Source: RSA11 sp965652565
GTDB taxonomy: Bacteria; Actinomycetota; Thermoleophilia; Solirubrobacterales; 70-9
Assembly (NCBI GenBank): GCA_965652565.1
Contig: CBFGWL010000102.1
Location: 1-7,770, forward strand
Direction of reading: 5' to 3'
Length of the DNA stretch: 7,770 bases
The notes beneath the pieces were generated by a model that was not told the DNA's origin, did no database searches, and saw only the letters and a program-made list of their open reading frames with translations. The position numbers and the translations under genes are program-made. The first letter of the stretch is position 1, and each line of letters starts with the position of its first letter. Shown here piece by piece: positions 1-6,558 of this stretch.

Positions 1-45
1 GGCCCCTCCCCGATATCGTCCGCGTCGCAAACAACCGCTCGGAAC

Positions 46-51
46 GGAGGG
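46..51 (+). promoter_or_regulatory. Ribosome binding site of the fused beta-oxidation gene
   Basis: GGAGGG lies just before the ATG at 54, with only two bases between them (four if GGAG is taken as the core). It supports ATG 54 as the start. The 45 bases before it show no clear -10/-35 pair, so the gene may be transcribed from a promoter or upstream gene outside the window. Confidence 0.6.
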
Positions 52-53
52 CA

Positions 54-2054
54 ATGTTCGTCTCGAAAGCCGCCGTGGTGGGCGCCGGAACGATGGGTGG
101 CGAGATCGCCCAGGCGATCGCCGCCGCTGACATCCCGGTCGTCCTCAAGGACATCAAGCAGGAGTTCGTGGACGCTGGGCTGGAGAAGGCCCGCGAGGTC
201 ACCAAGGGCCAGCTCGACCGGCTCGTCAAGAAGGAGAAGCTCACGCAGGAGCAGGCGGACGCCCGCCTGGAGGAGGTGCTCGGCCTGATCACCGGCACCA
301 CCACGTACGACGGCTTCGGCGACGTGGACTTCGTGATCGAGGCCGCGCCGGAGCGCATGCCGATCAAGCAGCAGGTCTTCGCCGAGCTCGACGCCGTCAC
401 CCCGGGGCACGCGATCCTCGCCTCGAACACCTCGTCGCTCTCGATCTCGGAGATGGGCGACGCGACGCTGCGGCCGCACAAGGTCGTCGGCTTCCACTTC
501 TTCTATCCGGCATCCGTGATGCCGCTCGTGGAGATCATCGCCGGCGACGCGACGGATGAGGAGACCATGTCCGCCGCCGTCAACTTCGCGCAGGCGATCC
601 GCAAGCAGCCGATCACGTGCGCCGAGGTCCCGGGGTTCGTCGTCAACCGGATCCTGATGTCCTCGCTCGCCGAGATCTGGCGCGCGCAGGAGGAACAGAA
701 GCTTGCGATCCAGAAGCTCGACCAGGCTGTCATGGATGCGAAGGTCTCGCCGATGGGCCCGTTCTTCCTCGTCGACCTGCTCGGCCTGGACACGGTCCTG
801 CACGTCGCCGAGCACCTGAACGAGTCCTACGGGGACAGCTTCTACGTGCACAAGGGGATCCAGAAGCTCGTGTCGGAGGGCAAGCTCGGCGCGAAGAGCG
901 GCGGCTCCGGCACGTACGAGAACGGTGAACCTCAACTTGAGGGTGAGAATGAGCCGGATCCGGAGGCGATCTCGGAGCTCATGGCGCTCAAGGCCTTCGT
1001 CGAGGCGTGCCTGATCCTCGAGGAGGGGGTCTGCACGGTGCGCGAGATCGACCTCGGCATGATGGCCGGCGCCGGCATGGACCCGCGCCGCGGCCTGATG
1101 CCGCCGTTCATGCGCGCCGACATGCTCGGGCTCGACGTCGTCCTCGAGAAGCTCGAGAAGCTCGCGGAGGAGCACGGCGAACGCTTCCAGCCGCCCGTCA
1201 CGCTGCGCAGGCTCGTCGCGCAGGGCCGCCTCGGGACGAAGACGGGACAGGGGTTCTACGCCTACCCGCAGCCCGACGAGGGCGAACAGACCGAGACGGT
1301 CAAGCTGGAGACGCGCGGCGACGTCGGGATCGCCTGGCTGGTCAACCCGCCGATGAACGCAATCTCGCCGCAGGTCATCAAGGACCTCACCACGGTCTGG
1401 GAGCGCGTCAACGAGCGTGGCGACATCGGCGCGCTCGTGATCGCCTCCGGAGTCCCGGTGGTGTTCTCAGCGGGCGCGGACATCAAGGCGTTCACGCAGA
1501 TGGACGAGGCCGCGGGCAAGGAGCTGATCGAGACCGGCCACGCGACCCTGAGGGCGCTCGGCCAGTCGCGTGTTGCGACCATCGCCGCGGTCAACTCGAT
1601 CGCGTTCGGCGGTGGCTGCGAGCTCGCCATGGCCTGCGACTTCCGGATCGCGGCGGAGTCGGCGATCTTCGGCCAGCCGGAGATCAAGCTGGGCATCATC
1701 CCGGGCTTCGGCGGGACCCAGCGCCTGCCGCGGCTCGTCGGCCCGCACAAGGCCCTCGAGATGAACCTGCTCGGCGATGCGATCAGCGCGGGCGAGGCCG
1801 TCGAGTACGGGCTCGTCAATCGCGTCGTGCCCGACCACGAGCTCTTCGACACCGCGCTCTCGTGGGCGCGGCGGCTCGCAGGTCAGGCGCCGATCGCCTC
1901 CCAGGAGATCAAGCTCGTCTCGCACCGCGGCGACCTCGACGAGGGCATCGAGGCCGAGAAGGCCGCCTTCGCCAAGGCGTTCCAGACGGCGGACGCGAAG
2001 GAGGGCATCGCCGCCTTCCTCGCCAAGCGCACGCCGAGCTGGAAGGGCGAGTAG
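54..2054 (+). CDS. Fused 3-hydroxyacyl-CoA dehydrogenase / enoyl-CoA hydratase (beta-oxidation)
   Basis: This 666-aa cytoplasmic enzyme should hydrate trans-2-enoyl-CoA and oxidise the (S)-3-hydroxyacyl-CoA product with NAD+, two consecutive steps of beta-oxidation. The N-terminal half is the dehydrogenase. It has a Rossmann glycine motif G10-A-G12-T-M-G15, SNTSSLSIS at 124-132, the GFHFFYP catalytic histidine H148, E160 in PLVE, and N198 in FVVNR. Two dehydrogenase C-terminal domains follow, at about 194-290 and 305-405, the second ending in GTKTGQGFYAY. Residues about 415-666 form a crotonase domain with oxyanion-hole segments SAGAD (472-476) and FGGG (518-521). Both hydratase glutamates are present, E523 in GCELAM and E543 in GQPEI. 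The domain order is the reverse of E. coli FadB and resembles Bacillus FadN and archaeal crotonyl-CoA hydratase/3-hydroxybutyryl-CoA dehydrogenase fusions. All key residues are intact, so both activities are expected; chain-length preference cannot be read. The gene precedes sir2 on the same strand. Confidence 0.95.
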   Translation: MFVSKAAVVGAGTMGGEIAQAIAAADIPVVLKDIKQEFVDAGLEKAREVTKGQLDRLVKKEKLTQEQADARLEEVLGLITGTTTYDGFGDVDFVIEAAPERMPIKQQVFAELDAVTPGHAILASNTSSLSISEMGDATLRPHKVVGFHFFYPASVMPLVEIIAGDATDEETMSAAVNFAQAIRKQPITCAEVPGFVVNRILMSSLAEIWRAQEEQKLAIQKLDQAVMDAKVSPMGPFFLVDLLGLDTVLHVAEHLNESYGDSFYVHKGIQKLVSEGKLGAKSGGSGTYENGEPQLEGENEPDPEAISELMALKAFVEACLILEEGVCTVREIDLGMMAGAGMDPRRGLMPPFMRADMLGLDVVLEKLEKLAEEHGERFQPPVTLRRLVAQGRLGTKTGQGFYAYPQPDEGEQTETVKLETRGDVGIAWLVNPPMNAISPQVIKDLTTVWERVNERGDIGALVIASGVPVVFSAGADIKAFTQMDEAAGKELIETGHATLRALGQSRVATIAAVNSIAFGGGCELAMACDFRIAAESAIFGQPEIKLGIIPGFGGTQRLPRLVGPHKALEMNLLGDAISAGEAVEYGLVNRVVPDHELFDTALSWARRLAGQAPIASQEIKLVSHRGDLDEGIEAEKAAFAKAFQTADAKEGIAAFLAKRTPSWKGE

Positions 2055-2088
2055 ACGCGTGGGGCCGCTCGGGATCAGGCTGTCGTCC

Positions 2089-2847
2089 ATGGGCCGGCGT
2101 CCAGCCAGCGATCCCGAGCGGCTCGCGGAGCTCGTCCGCGCCTCGCGTTCGACGGTGGTGCTGACGGGCGCGGGGATCTCCGTGCCGTCGGGGATCCCCG
2201 ACTTCCGCACGCCCGGGAAGGGGATGTGGGAAAAGGTCGACCCCTTCGAGGTCGCCCACATCGACGCCTTCCGGTCGGACCCGGCCCGCTTCTGGCGCTT
2301 CTACCGCCCGCGCTTCGCCGAGCTCGGCTCGAAGGAGCCGAACGACGCCCATCGCGCCGTGGCGGAGCTGGAGCGCCGCGGCCTGGTCGAGGCGGTGGTC
2401 ACCCAGAACATCGATCGCCTGCACCGGCGGGCCGGCTCGCGGCGGGTGATCGAGGTGCACGGCTCGATCGAGACCTCCTCGTGCGCGCAGTGCCAGGCCA
2501 AGTACACGCCCGAGGAGGTCGAGAACCTTTTCGACGACGCCGGGATCGCGGTTTGCACTGCCTGTGGCGGCAACGTCCGGCCCGATGTAGTCCTCTTCGG
2601 CGAGTTCCTGCCTGAGCGCGCGATCGCCGAGGCCCAGGAGCTCTGCGAGAACGCCGAGCTTCTGCTGTGCATCGGATCCTCGCTCGAGGTCCATCCGGTC
2701 GCGGGGCTGCCGGCGGCTACGCTCGAGCGCGGGGGCGAGGTGGCCCTCGTCACGAAGGGGCCGACCCCCTACGACGGCGACGCCGCCGTGAAGCTCACCG
2801 GCGACGTGGTCGATGAGCTCGGCGCCCTGCTGCGAGCGCTGGGCTAG
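2089..2847 (+). CDS. Sir2-family NAD-dependent protein deacylase (sirtuin)
   Basis: This 252-aa cytoplasmic sirtuin should remove acetyl or other acyl groups from protein lysines, consuming NAD+ and releasing nicotinamide and O-acyl-ADP-ribose. Sirtuin motifs appear in order: TGAGIS (26-31), GIPDFR (35-40), TQNID (105-109), catalytic H124 in VHG, zinc ligands C132/C135 and C156/C159, FGE (170-172) and GSSLEVHP (196-203). The length is normal for bacteria. At the C-terminus T222 sits where many sirtuins have an NAD-contacting asparagine, a small departure. I chose ATG 2089, which puts 26 residues before GAGIS; its Shine-Dalgarno is weak. GTG 2059, four bases after the upstream stop and 11 bases after GAAGGG, is an in-frame alternative adding ten residues. 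The short gap suggests an operon with the beta-oxidation enzyme. The stop overlaps the stop of the convergent minus-strand gene. Deacetylase versus desuccinylase preference is not certain, since no Tyr/Arg pair typical of desuccinylases was identified. Confidence 0.95.
   Translation: MGRRPASDPERLAELVRASRSTVVLTGAGISVPSGIPDFRTPGKGMWEKVDPFEVAHIDAFRSDPARFWRFYRPRFAELGSKEPNDAHRAVAELERRGLVEAVVTQNIDRLHRRAGSRRVIEVHGSIETSSCAQCQAKYTPEEVENLFDDAGIAVCTACGGNVRPDVVLFGEFLPERAIAEAQELCENAELLLCIGSSLEVHPVAGLPAATLERGGEVALVTKGPTPYDGDAAVKLTGDVVDELGALLRALG
2844..2847. other. Shared CTAG carrying both stop codons of convergent genes
   Basis: The self-complementary CTAG gives TAG on the plus strand (2845-2847, end of the sirtuin gene) and TAG on the minus strand (2846-2844, end of the uncharacterised gene). 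The two genes therefore meet tail to tail with no intergenic DNA, and any terminator must lie inside the opposing coding region. I see no T-tracted hairpin there. Confidence 0.9.
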
Positions 2848-3704
2848 CTCCCGGCCCCGTGGCGGCCCGCAGCTCGGCGTCGCAGGATTCGCTGCGCGGC
2901 CTCCACGGCCTCTCGGACCGCTTCTGAGGGCACGTCGCTGGGATCGGTGAGCGCGGCCTGCGCGGCGCGCTCCAGGCCCTCAGACGCCGCCTCGAGGCGG
3001 CCCAGGTCCGCCTCCTGACCGGCGCCGAGGTCGCCGCGAGCGGCGAGCAGGGCGGCAACCGCGACGCGCGTCTGCAGCGCGGCGGTCGCCCAGCGCCCGG
3101 CCCGCACGTCGGCGGCGGCGCGCAACACGAGCTCCTCGCAGGGGAGGGGCTCCTGGTGCCCGCCCATGAACGCGGCGAAGCGCTCGCCGGGCCGCAGGGC
3201 CTCCGCCCGCGAGCCCTTGCGGGCGTCGCCGGGGAGCGCGAACGCGTCGGCCCAGCGGCCGTTCACGAGTTCGTCGCCGCTCGCGTAGCCCAGACGGATC
3301 GAGGCGCGGGCCGGGAGCTCGCCGACGCTCGCGTCGCCCGCGGCCACGCGGGCCGCGCCCAGCGCGCGCCCGATCACCGCCAGCGCGCGGTCCACGTAGG
3401 CCTCGCGCGCGCCCTCGTCGCGGCGCAGGGCGGCGAGCCAGGCGGCGGGCTCCTCCGCGAGCGGCGCTGCCTCGACGACGGTGAGGGTTGTGAGCGCGAC
3501 CGGCGCGGCGTGTGGCTCCGCGGCGGCGGGGCGGGGGCGGCCCAGGCGCCTGCGCGGCGCGGGCGCGCGGGCGCTCGTCGCGATGATCAGGACGGCATCG
3601 ATCTCGTCCCCGCCGCCGAGGGCGCGAACCGGGTAGCGGCCGTCGTCGACCGGGAGCTCACCGGGGAGCTCGACCTGGACGAATCCGAAGGGGCGCTCGG
3701 CCAG
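2844..3704 (-). CDS. Uncharacterised protein downstream of the wall hydrolase; start codon uncertain
   Basis: I do not recognise this protein. The reading frame has strong GC3 bias and a natural composition from the end of the wall-hydrolase gene down to a TAG at 2846-2844, whereas the opposite-strand frames here are Arg/Gly/Ala-rich shadows. Read from CTG at 3704 it is 286 aa. The first 45 residues look beta-rich (FGFVQVELPGELP). A Pro/Arg/Ala linker follows at about 46-68, then a short hydrophobic strand region (70-80) and a mostly alpha-helical, Ala-rich remainder. No signal peptide, membrane segment or cofactor motif is visible. The odd point is the start: no ATG, GTG or TTG occurs in frame between an ATG at 3863, which lies 157 bases inside the upstream gene and would encode a shadow-like tail, and a GTG at 3395. 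CTG 3704 is two bases after the upstream TAA, which would suit translational coupling. It is probably co-transcribed with the hydrolase, so a wall-related role is possible but only by context. Confidence 0.65.
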   Translation of the reverse strand: MAERPFGFVQVELPGELPVDDGRYPVRALGGGDEIDAVLIIATSARAPAPRRRLGRPRPAAAEPHAAPVALTTLTVVEAAPLAEEPAAWLAALRRDEGAREAYVDRALAVIGRALGAARVAAGDASVGELPARASIRLGYASGDELVNGRWADAFALPGDARKGSRAEALRPGERFAAFMGGHQEPLPCEELVLRAAADVRAGRWATAALQTRVAVAALLAARGDLGAGQEADLGRLEAASEGLERAAQAALTDPSDVPSEAVREAVEAAQRILRRRAAGRHGAGS

Positions 3705-3706
3705 CG

Positions 3707-6259
3707 TTACTCGCCGACGTGGGCGGGTGAGGCGCGGTGGTTCTTGCCGCGCTTCTTGGCGTTCGCCTTCTTGCCCTTCTTGGTCGGGATCGACCAGCGC
3801 GACGGCGACGTCGGCACGTCCGGGTTCTCGATGCCGGCGATGCGCTCGATGAGCCGCGTCCACTGCTGCGGCTTCAGCACCGCGGCGATGCCCTCGTCCT
3901 TCTCCTCGCTGGACGACCGGGCGCCGTAGCCCACGTGGACGTGGTCGGCGTGGTCTGCCATCGCGAAGCTGGTCTCACCGAAGTCCATGAGCGAGATCAC
4001 CTGGTCGGGCGCCAGGGTGCCCTGCAGGCGCAGGACGTCGCGGACCAGCGACTCCGTGATCGAGCCGGGACCCTGGTTGCCCAGCACCGGCATGCCGTTG
4101 ATCATCGCGATGTCGACCGCGGCGCCGAGCGAGTGGTGGGAGATGTTGCCCGACGAGGTGTAGACGGAGTGGCCGCACTTGAGCGAGGTGATCGTCAGGC
4201 GGTAGCCGCGCTCGCTCAGGTAGGAGAGCATCGCCAGCACGCGGCGGTCGATCTGGCCGGTGCGGATGTCCTCGCGGCCGCAGGAGTAGATCTCGAGGCG
4301 CGGGTCGTTGAGCACCCGCTTGACGAGCTGCTCCTTGGACATGAGCAGGATCTGCCCGACGGACGCGCTGGACTTCTCGAACGGGTCGTCGCCGGCGGCG
4401 CGGTAGATCGCGGTCGCCTCGAGGAGCTTCCACCCGTCGAGGATCGGCTTCGGGTCGATCGAGGGGGCGCCGCGGCCGACCGGCTTGATCGCGAAGTGCA
4501 GGTGGGGGGCGAGGTCGGTCGTCTTGCCGACGCGGCCGAGGACGGTGCCCGCCACGACCTTGGAGCCCTCGCGCAGCGGCCGCATCTCCATGGACTTGCG
4601 GTTGAACCGCAGGATGCCGCCGACGTAGGACTTGAAGGCCTCATAGCCCGGGAAGCGCTTGGCCAGCAGGCTGTCGAGCTGGCCGGTGAGGTCGGCGCGG
4701 CTCAGGTTGGCCTTGCGCTCGGGGAAGGCGTAGAGCCGCTCGCGGGAATCCTCGGTGTTCACCGGGCCGGCCTCGCGCTCGCGCTCACGGTCGCTGCGCA
4801 CGACGCGCTTGGCCTTGGCGGTCGTCTTGCTGGCCGCGCGCGTCGGCTCCGCGTCGTCCGGGCGGACGATGCGGAAGTCCTTCGCCGTCAGCCTCTTGCG
4901 CTTCGGCGCCGCGTAGACCTCGGCGACGCGGCCCAGGTGCGCGTAGGTGAAGCGGTTGCCGTAGGAGTCCTCGAGGATCAGGAAGCGGCCGAGCTTCTTG
5001 TTCTTGCCGATGCGCTTGACGATCCCGTCGTTGACGGCGACGACCGGCGCGTTCTCACGCGTGTAGATGTTGATCCCTCGACGTGTAGGTGAGCTTTGGA
5101 TCACCTGGGCGGCGTTGCCGGCCTGGCGGCGCGCCTGCTTGGACTTCTTCAGCGCCTCGCGCTCGGAGATGTCGTCGGCGTACCGGGCGTTGGCGGCGAC
5201 CGGGAAGCGGGCGCCCTCGGTGAGGCCGGTCAGCGAGCCGACGAGGTCGTCGGGGATGCGGCCGTACTGGCGGGCGTAGAGGAGGACCTCGTCGACGTAC
5301 CAGTCGGCGTGGTTGTAGGCGAAGATCGCGCGGGGCAGATCCTCCTGGCCGCCGGCGGCCTTCAGATAGCGCGCGGCGGCGCAGATCGCGTCAACGGGGT
5401 TGTAGGGGTCCTTGCGGCCGTCCTCGTTCGCGTCCACGCCGTAGGCCTTCCACGTCGCCGGCATGAACTGCATCCAGCCGACGGCGCCCGCGGAGGAGAC
5501 GTTGAGGTTCGTGCCGAACGCGGTCTCGATCCGGTTGATCGAGGCCAGCACCTCCCACGGGATCCCGTACTCGGTGCCGCAGGCCTGGTAGATCGGGAGG
5601 AGGAACGGCGGGATCGAGAAGCTGTCGATGACGAAGTTCGGGACGCCCATCGGGGCGGGGCCGAAGTCGGCGATCGTCACCGAGGGGTTGTTCTTGGTCG
5701 GCCGGCCGTCGGGCTCGCGGGTGGGCGGGGGCTCGTTCGGGTCGGGCTCCTCGGCCTGCTGGTCCTTCTTGGACTTGCCCTTGTCCTTGCCCTTGCCCTT
5801 GTCCTTGTCGGGGACCTTGCCCTCGCCGCGGCCGCCGCCGGGGCCGCTCTGGCCGCCCTTGTTGTCCTTGTCGTCGCCACCCGGCACCTCGGGGGTGACC
5901 GGGGGCTCGCTCGGCGTGGTGCCCGGATCGGTCGGCGTCGTCGGCGTCGTCGTGCCCGGGGTGGTGGGCACCGTCGGCGTGGTGGTGCTGGGCGGCGCCT
6001 GCGTGTCGGTCTCGTCGTTGTCGAGCGGACCGGAGCAGCCCGGGTCGTTCAGGTCGGTGCGGCCGTCGCCGTCGTCGTCCTTGAGGTTGGAGCAGGCGGG
6101 GAGGTTGCCGAGGGGCTCGATCGTCTGGTTGCCCGGCAGGTTGATATTGACCTGGCTCTGGCCGAGCCCGATCTTGATCCCGCCGGCGCCGGCGCTGGCA
6201 GCGGCGAGCACGGCGCCCAGAACGCCCAGCGCGACCACAAGTTGAAGCTGCCTTCTCAT
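3707..6259 (-). CDS. Secreted modular peptidoglycan hydrolase: lytic transglycosylase + LytM/M23-like + M15-like peptidase
   Basis: This 850-aa exported protein is predicted to act on peptidoglycan. Residues 1-25 are a signal peptide (MRR, hydrophobic core, ASAGA). A Cys/Asp-rich segment at 56-83 (DDDGDGRTD, DPGC) resembles secreted calcium-binding repeats. A Thr/Pro linker (86-125) and a Lys/Asp/Gly linker (126-190) follow. Residues about 215-330 form a lytic transglycosylase of MltB-like type: candidate catalytic E245 in IETAFG, then SSAGAVGWMQFMPATW and AYNHADWY. Residues 394-593 form a LytM/M23 domain with YAHL (H441) and HLHF (H586, H588). The usual first HxxxD ligands read R393 and N397, and about 110 residues, highly charged in part, are inserted between the two halves. 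Residues about 630-780 resemble M15-type peptidases: H709 and D716 in HHSLGAAVD, then DHVHVGY (H773, H775). The C-terminal tail is Lys/Arg-rich. ATG 6259 is preferred over GTG 6238 because it keeps the positive n-region; its GAGGG abuts the ATG, so initiation may be weak. Function is inferred from domains. Confidence 0.9.
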   Translation of the reverse strand: MRRQLQLVVALGVLGAVLAAASAGAGGIKIGLGQSQVNINLPGNQTIEPLGNLPACSNLKDDDGDGRTDLNDPGCSGPLDNDETDTQAPPSTTTPTVPTTPGTTTPTTPTDPGTTPSEPPVTPEVPGGDDKDNKGGQSGPGGGRGEGKVPDKDKGKGKDKGKSKKDQQAEEPDPNEPPPTREPDGRPTKNNPSVTIADFGPAPMGVPNFVIDSFSIPPFLLPIYQACGTEYGIPWEVLASINRIETAFGTNLNVSSAGAVGWMQFMPATWKAYGVDANEDGRKDPYNPVDAICAAARYLKAAGGQEDLPRAIFAYNHADWYVDEVLLYARQYGRIPDDLVGSLTGLTEGARFPVAANARYADDISEREALKKSKQARRQAGNAAQVIQSSPTRRGINIYTRENAPVVAVNDGIVKRIGKNKKLGRFLILEDSYGNRFTYAHLGRVAEVYAAPKRKRLTAKDFRIVRPDDAEPTRAASKTTAKAKRVVRSDREREREAGPVNTEDSRERLYAFPERKANLSRADLTGQLDSLLAKRFPGYEAFKSYVGGILRFNRKSMEMRPLREGSKVVAGTVLGRVGKTTDLAPHLHFAIKPVGRGAPSIDPKPILDGWKLLEATAIYRAAGDDPFEKSSASVGQILLMSKEQLVKRVLNDPRLEIYSCGREDIRTGQIDRRVLAMLSYLSERGYRLTITSLKCGHSVYTSSGNISHHSLGAAVDIAMINGMPVLGNQGPGSITESLVRDVLRLQGTLAPDQVISLMDFGETSFAMADHADHVHVGYGARSSSEEKDEGIAAVLKPQQWTRLIERIAGIENPDVPTSPSRWSIPTKKGKKANAKKRGKNHRASPAHVGE
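5775..5810. repeat. Hexanucleotide tandem repeat (TTGYCC) in the charged linker
   Basis: Six consecutive units read TTGCCC, TTGTCC, TTGCCC, TTGCCC, TTGTCC and TTGTCG on the plus strand. On the coding (minus) strand they give alternating Lys with Asp or Gly (DKDKGKGKDKGK) in the linker of the secreted hydrolase. Because the unit is six bases, gain or loss of copies changes linker length without shifting the frame. Confidence 0.85.
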
Positions 6260-6368
6260 CCCTCTAGTACCCAGGGCGCGCCGCAGTCCATTGCTCGCCC
6301 ATCCAGCGCCTGCACCCGAGCGCGCGACACGCTACTTGTTCGACTGGCGCAATGCAACGACCAACCCT

Positions 6369-6380
6369 CCCTCGCGAGGG
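6369..6380. repeat. Perfect 12-bp palindrome CCCTCGCGAGGG
   Basis: The sequence is fully self-complementary and lies about 110 bp upstream of the hydrolase ATG (minus strand) and about 180 bp upstream of the coiled-coil gene. It could be a dimeric regulator site, but palindromes of G and C arise easily in this composition. Confidence 0.5.
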
Positions 6381-6445
6381 TACCGGAGCGCTGTGATGGG
6401 CGACGCAGTTTGGGCACTCGTGACACGTCCCTTTCCCCATCGGCA

Positions 6446-6468
6446 GCGCGGCATCCGCGCTTGAAGCG
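6446..6468. repeat. Overlapping short inverted repeats, possible operator
   Basis: GCGCGG (6446-6451) and CCGCGC (6455-6460) pair around the three-base loop CAT. Immediately overlapping it, CGCTT-G-AAGCG (6458-6468) is a second perfect inverted repeat with a one-base centre. The pair lies some 90 bp upstream of the coiled-coil gene. An operator role is inference. Confidence 0.35.
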
Positions 6469-6508
6469 TGATCGCGGCGTGGCTGCGCCGGGCTCCCGGG
6501 TGCGCGAT

Positions 6509-6514
6509 TAGATT
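6509..6514 (+). promoter_or_regulatory. Candidate -10 element TAGATT for the coiled-coil gene
   Basis: TAGATT fits the actinobacterial TANNNT pattern and would place a transcription start near 6521, leaving a leader of about 38 bases that includes the ribosome binding site. No good TTGAC-like -35 stands 16-19 bp upstream. The same hexamer precedes the phosphorylase gene at 7583-7578. Confidence 0.35.
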
Positions 6515-6548
6515 CTCGGGACGCCCGCTGGGACGGGCCCCGACCGCG

Positions 6549-6554
6549 AGGAGG
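6549..6554 (+). promoter_or_regulatory. Strong ribosome binding site AGGAGG
   Basis: AGGAGG ends four bases before ATG 6559 and is the best Shine-Dalgarno match in the window. It fixes the start of the 112-aa gene. Confidence 0.75.
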
Positions 6555-6558
6555 AGCG

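Larger units (their letters stand above)
6260..6558. other. Divergent intergenic region between the wall hydrolase and the coiled-coil gene
   Basis: This 299-bp gap must hold the start signals of both outward-facing genes. It contains a perfect 12-bp palindrome (6369-6380), a GCGCGG/CCGCGC hairpin (6446-6460) overlapping a CGCTT-G-AAGCG inverted repeat (6458-6468), and a TAGATT -10 candidate (6509-6514) for the plus-strand gene. No convincing promoter is visible for the minus-strand hydrolase. A 58-codon Cys-containing minus-strand frame (6440-6264) lacks the GC3 bias of real genes here. I looked for a ydaO-type (c-di-AMP) riboswitch, known before actinobacterial wall hydrolases, and did not find its conserved segments. 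Confidence 0.6.

Noticed and set aside
1007..2261. Other-frame ORFs on both strands over the beta-oxidation gene
   Set aside because: All overlap a protein with complete catalytic motifs throughout, and their own products are Arg-rich and motif-free.
3156..5092. Long plus-strand open frames antisense to the uncharacterised gene and the wall hydrolase
   Set aside because: They are Arg/Ala/Gly/Val-rich with no domains, mirroring the GC-rich third positions of the minus-strand genes, whose products carry clear motifs.
6260..6275. Promoter -10 (TACTAG) immediately before the hydrolase ATG
   Set aside because: It lacks the final T of TANNNT, and a start site would fall inside the signal-peptide codons.
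5096..6511. 471-codon plus-strand frame over the hydrolase N-terminus and intergenic region
   Set aside because: Its composition is low-complexity (runs of Val/Gly/Arg/Leu) and it is antisense to a signal peptide and transglycosylase domain, so it is a shadow.
6523..6538. GCCCG/CGGGC hairpin in the leader of the coiled-coil gene
   Set aside because: Five base pairs of G and C are expected by chance in this composition, and nothing else supports a regulatory role.
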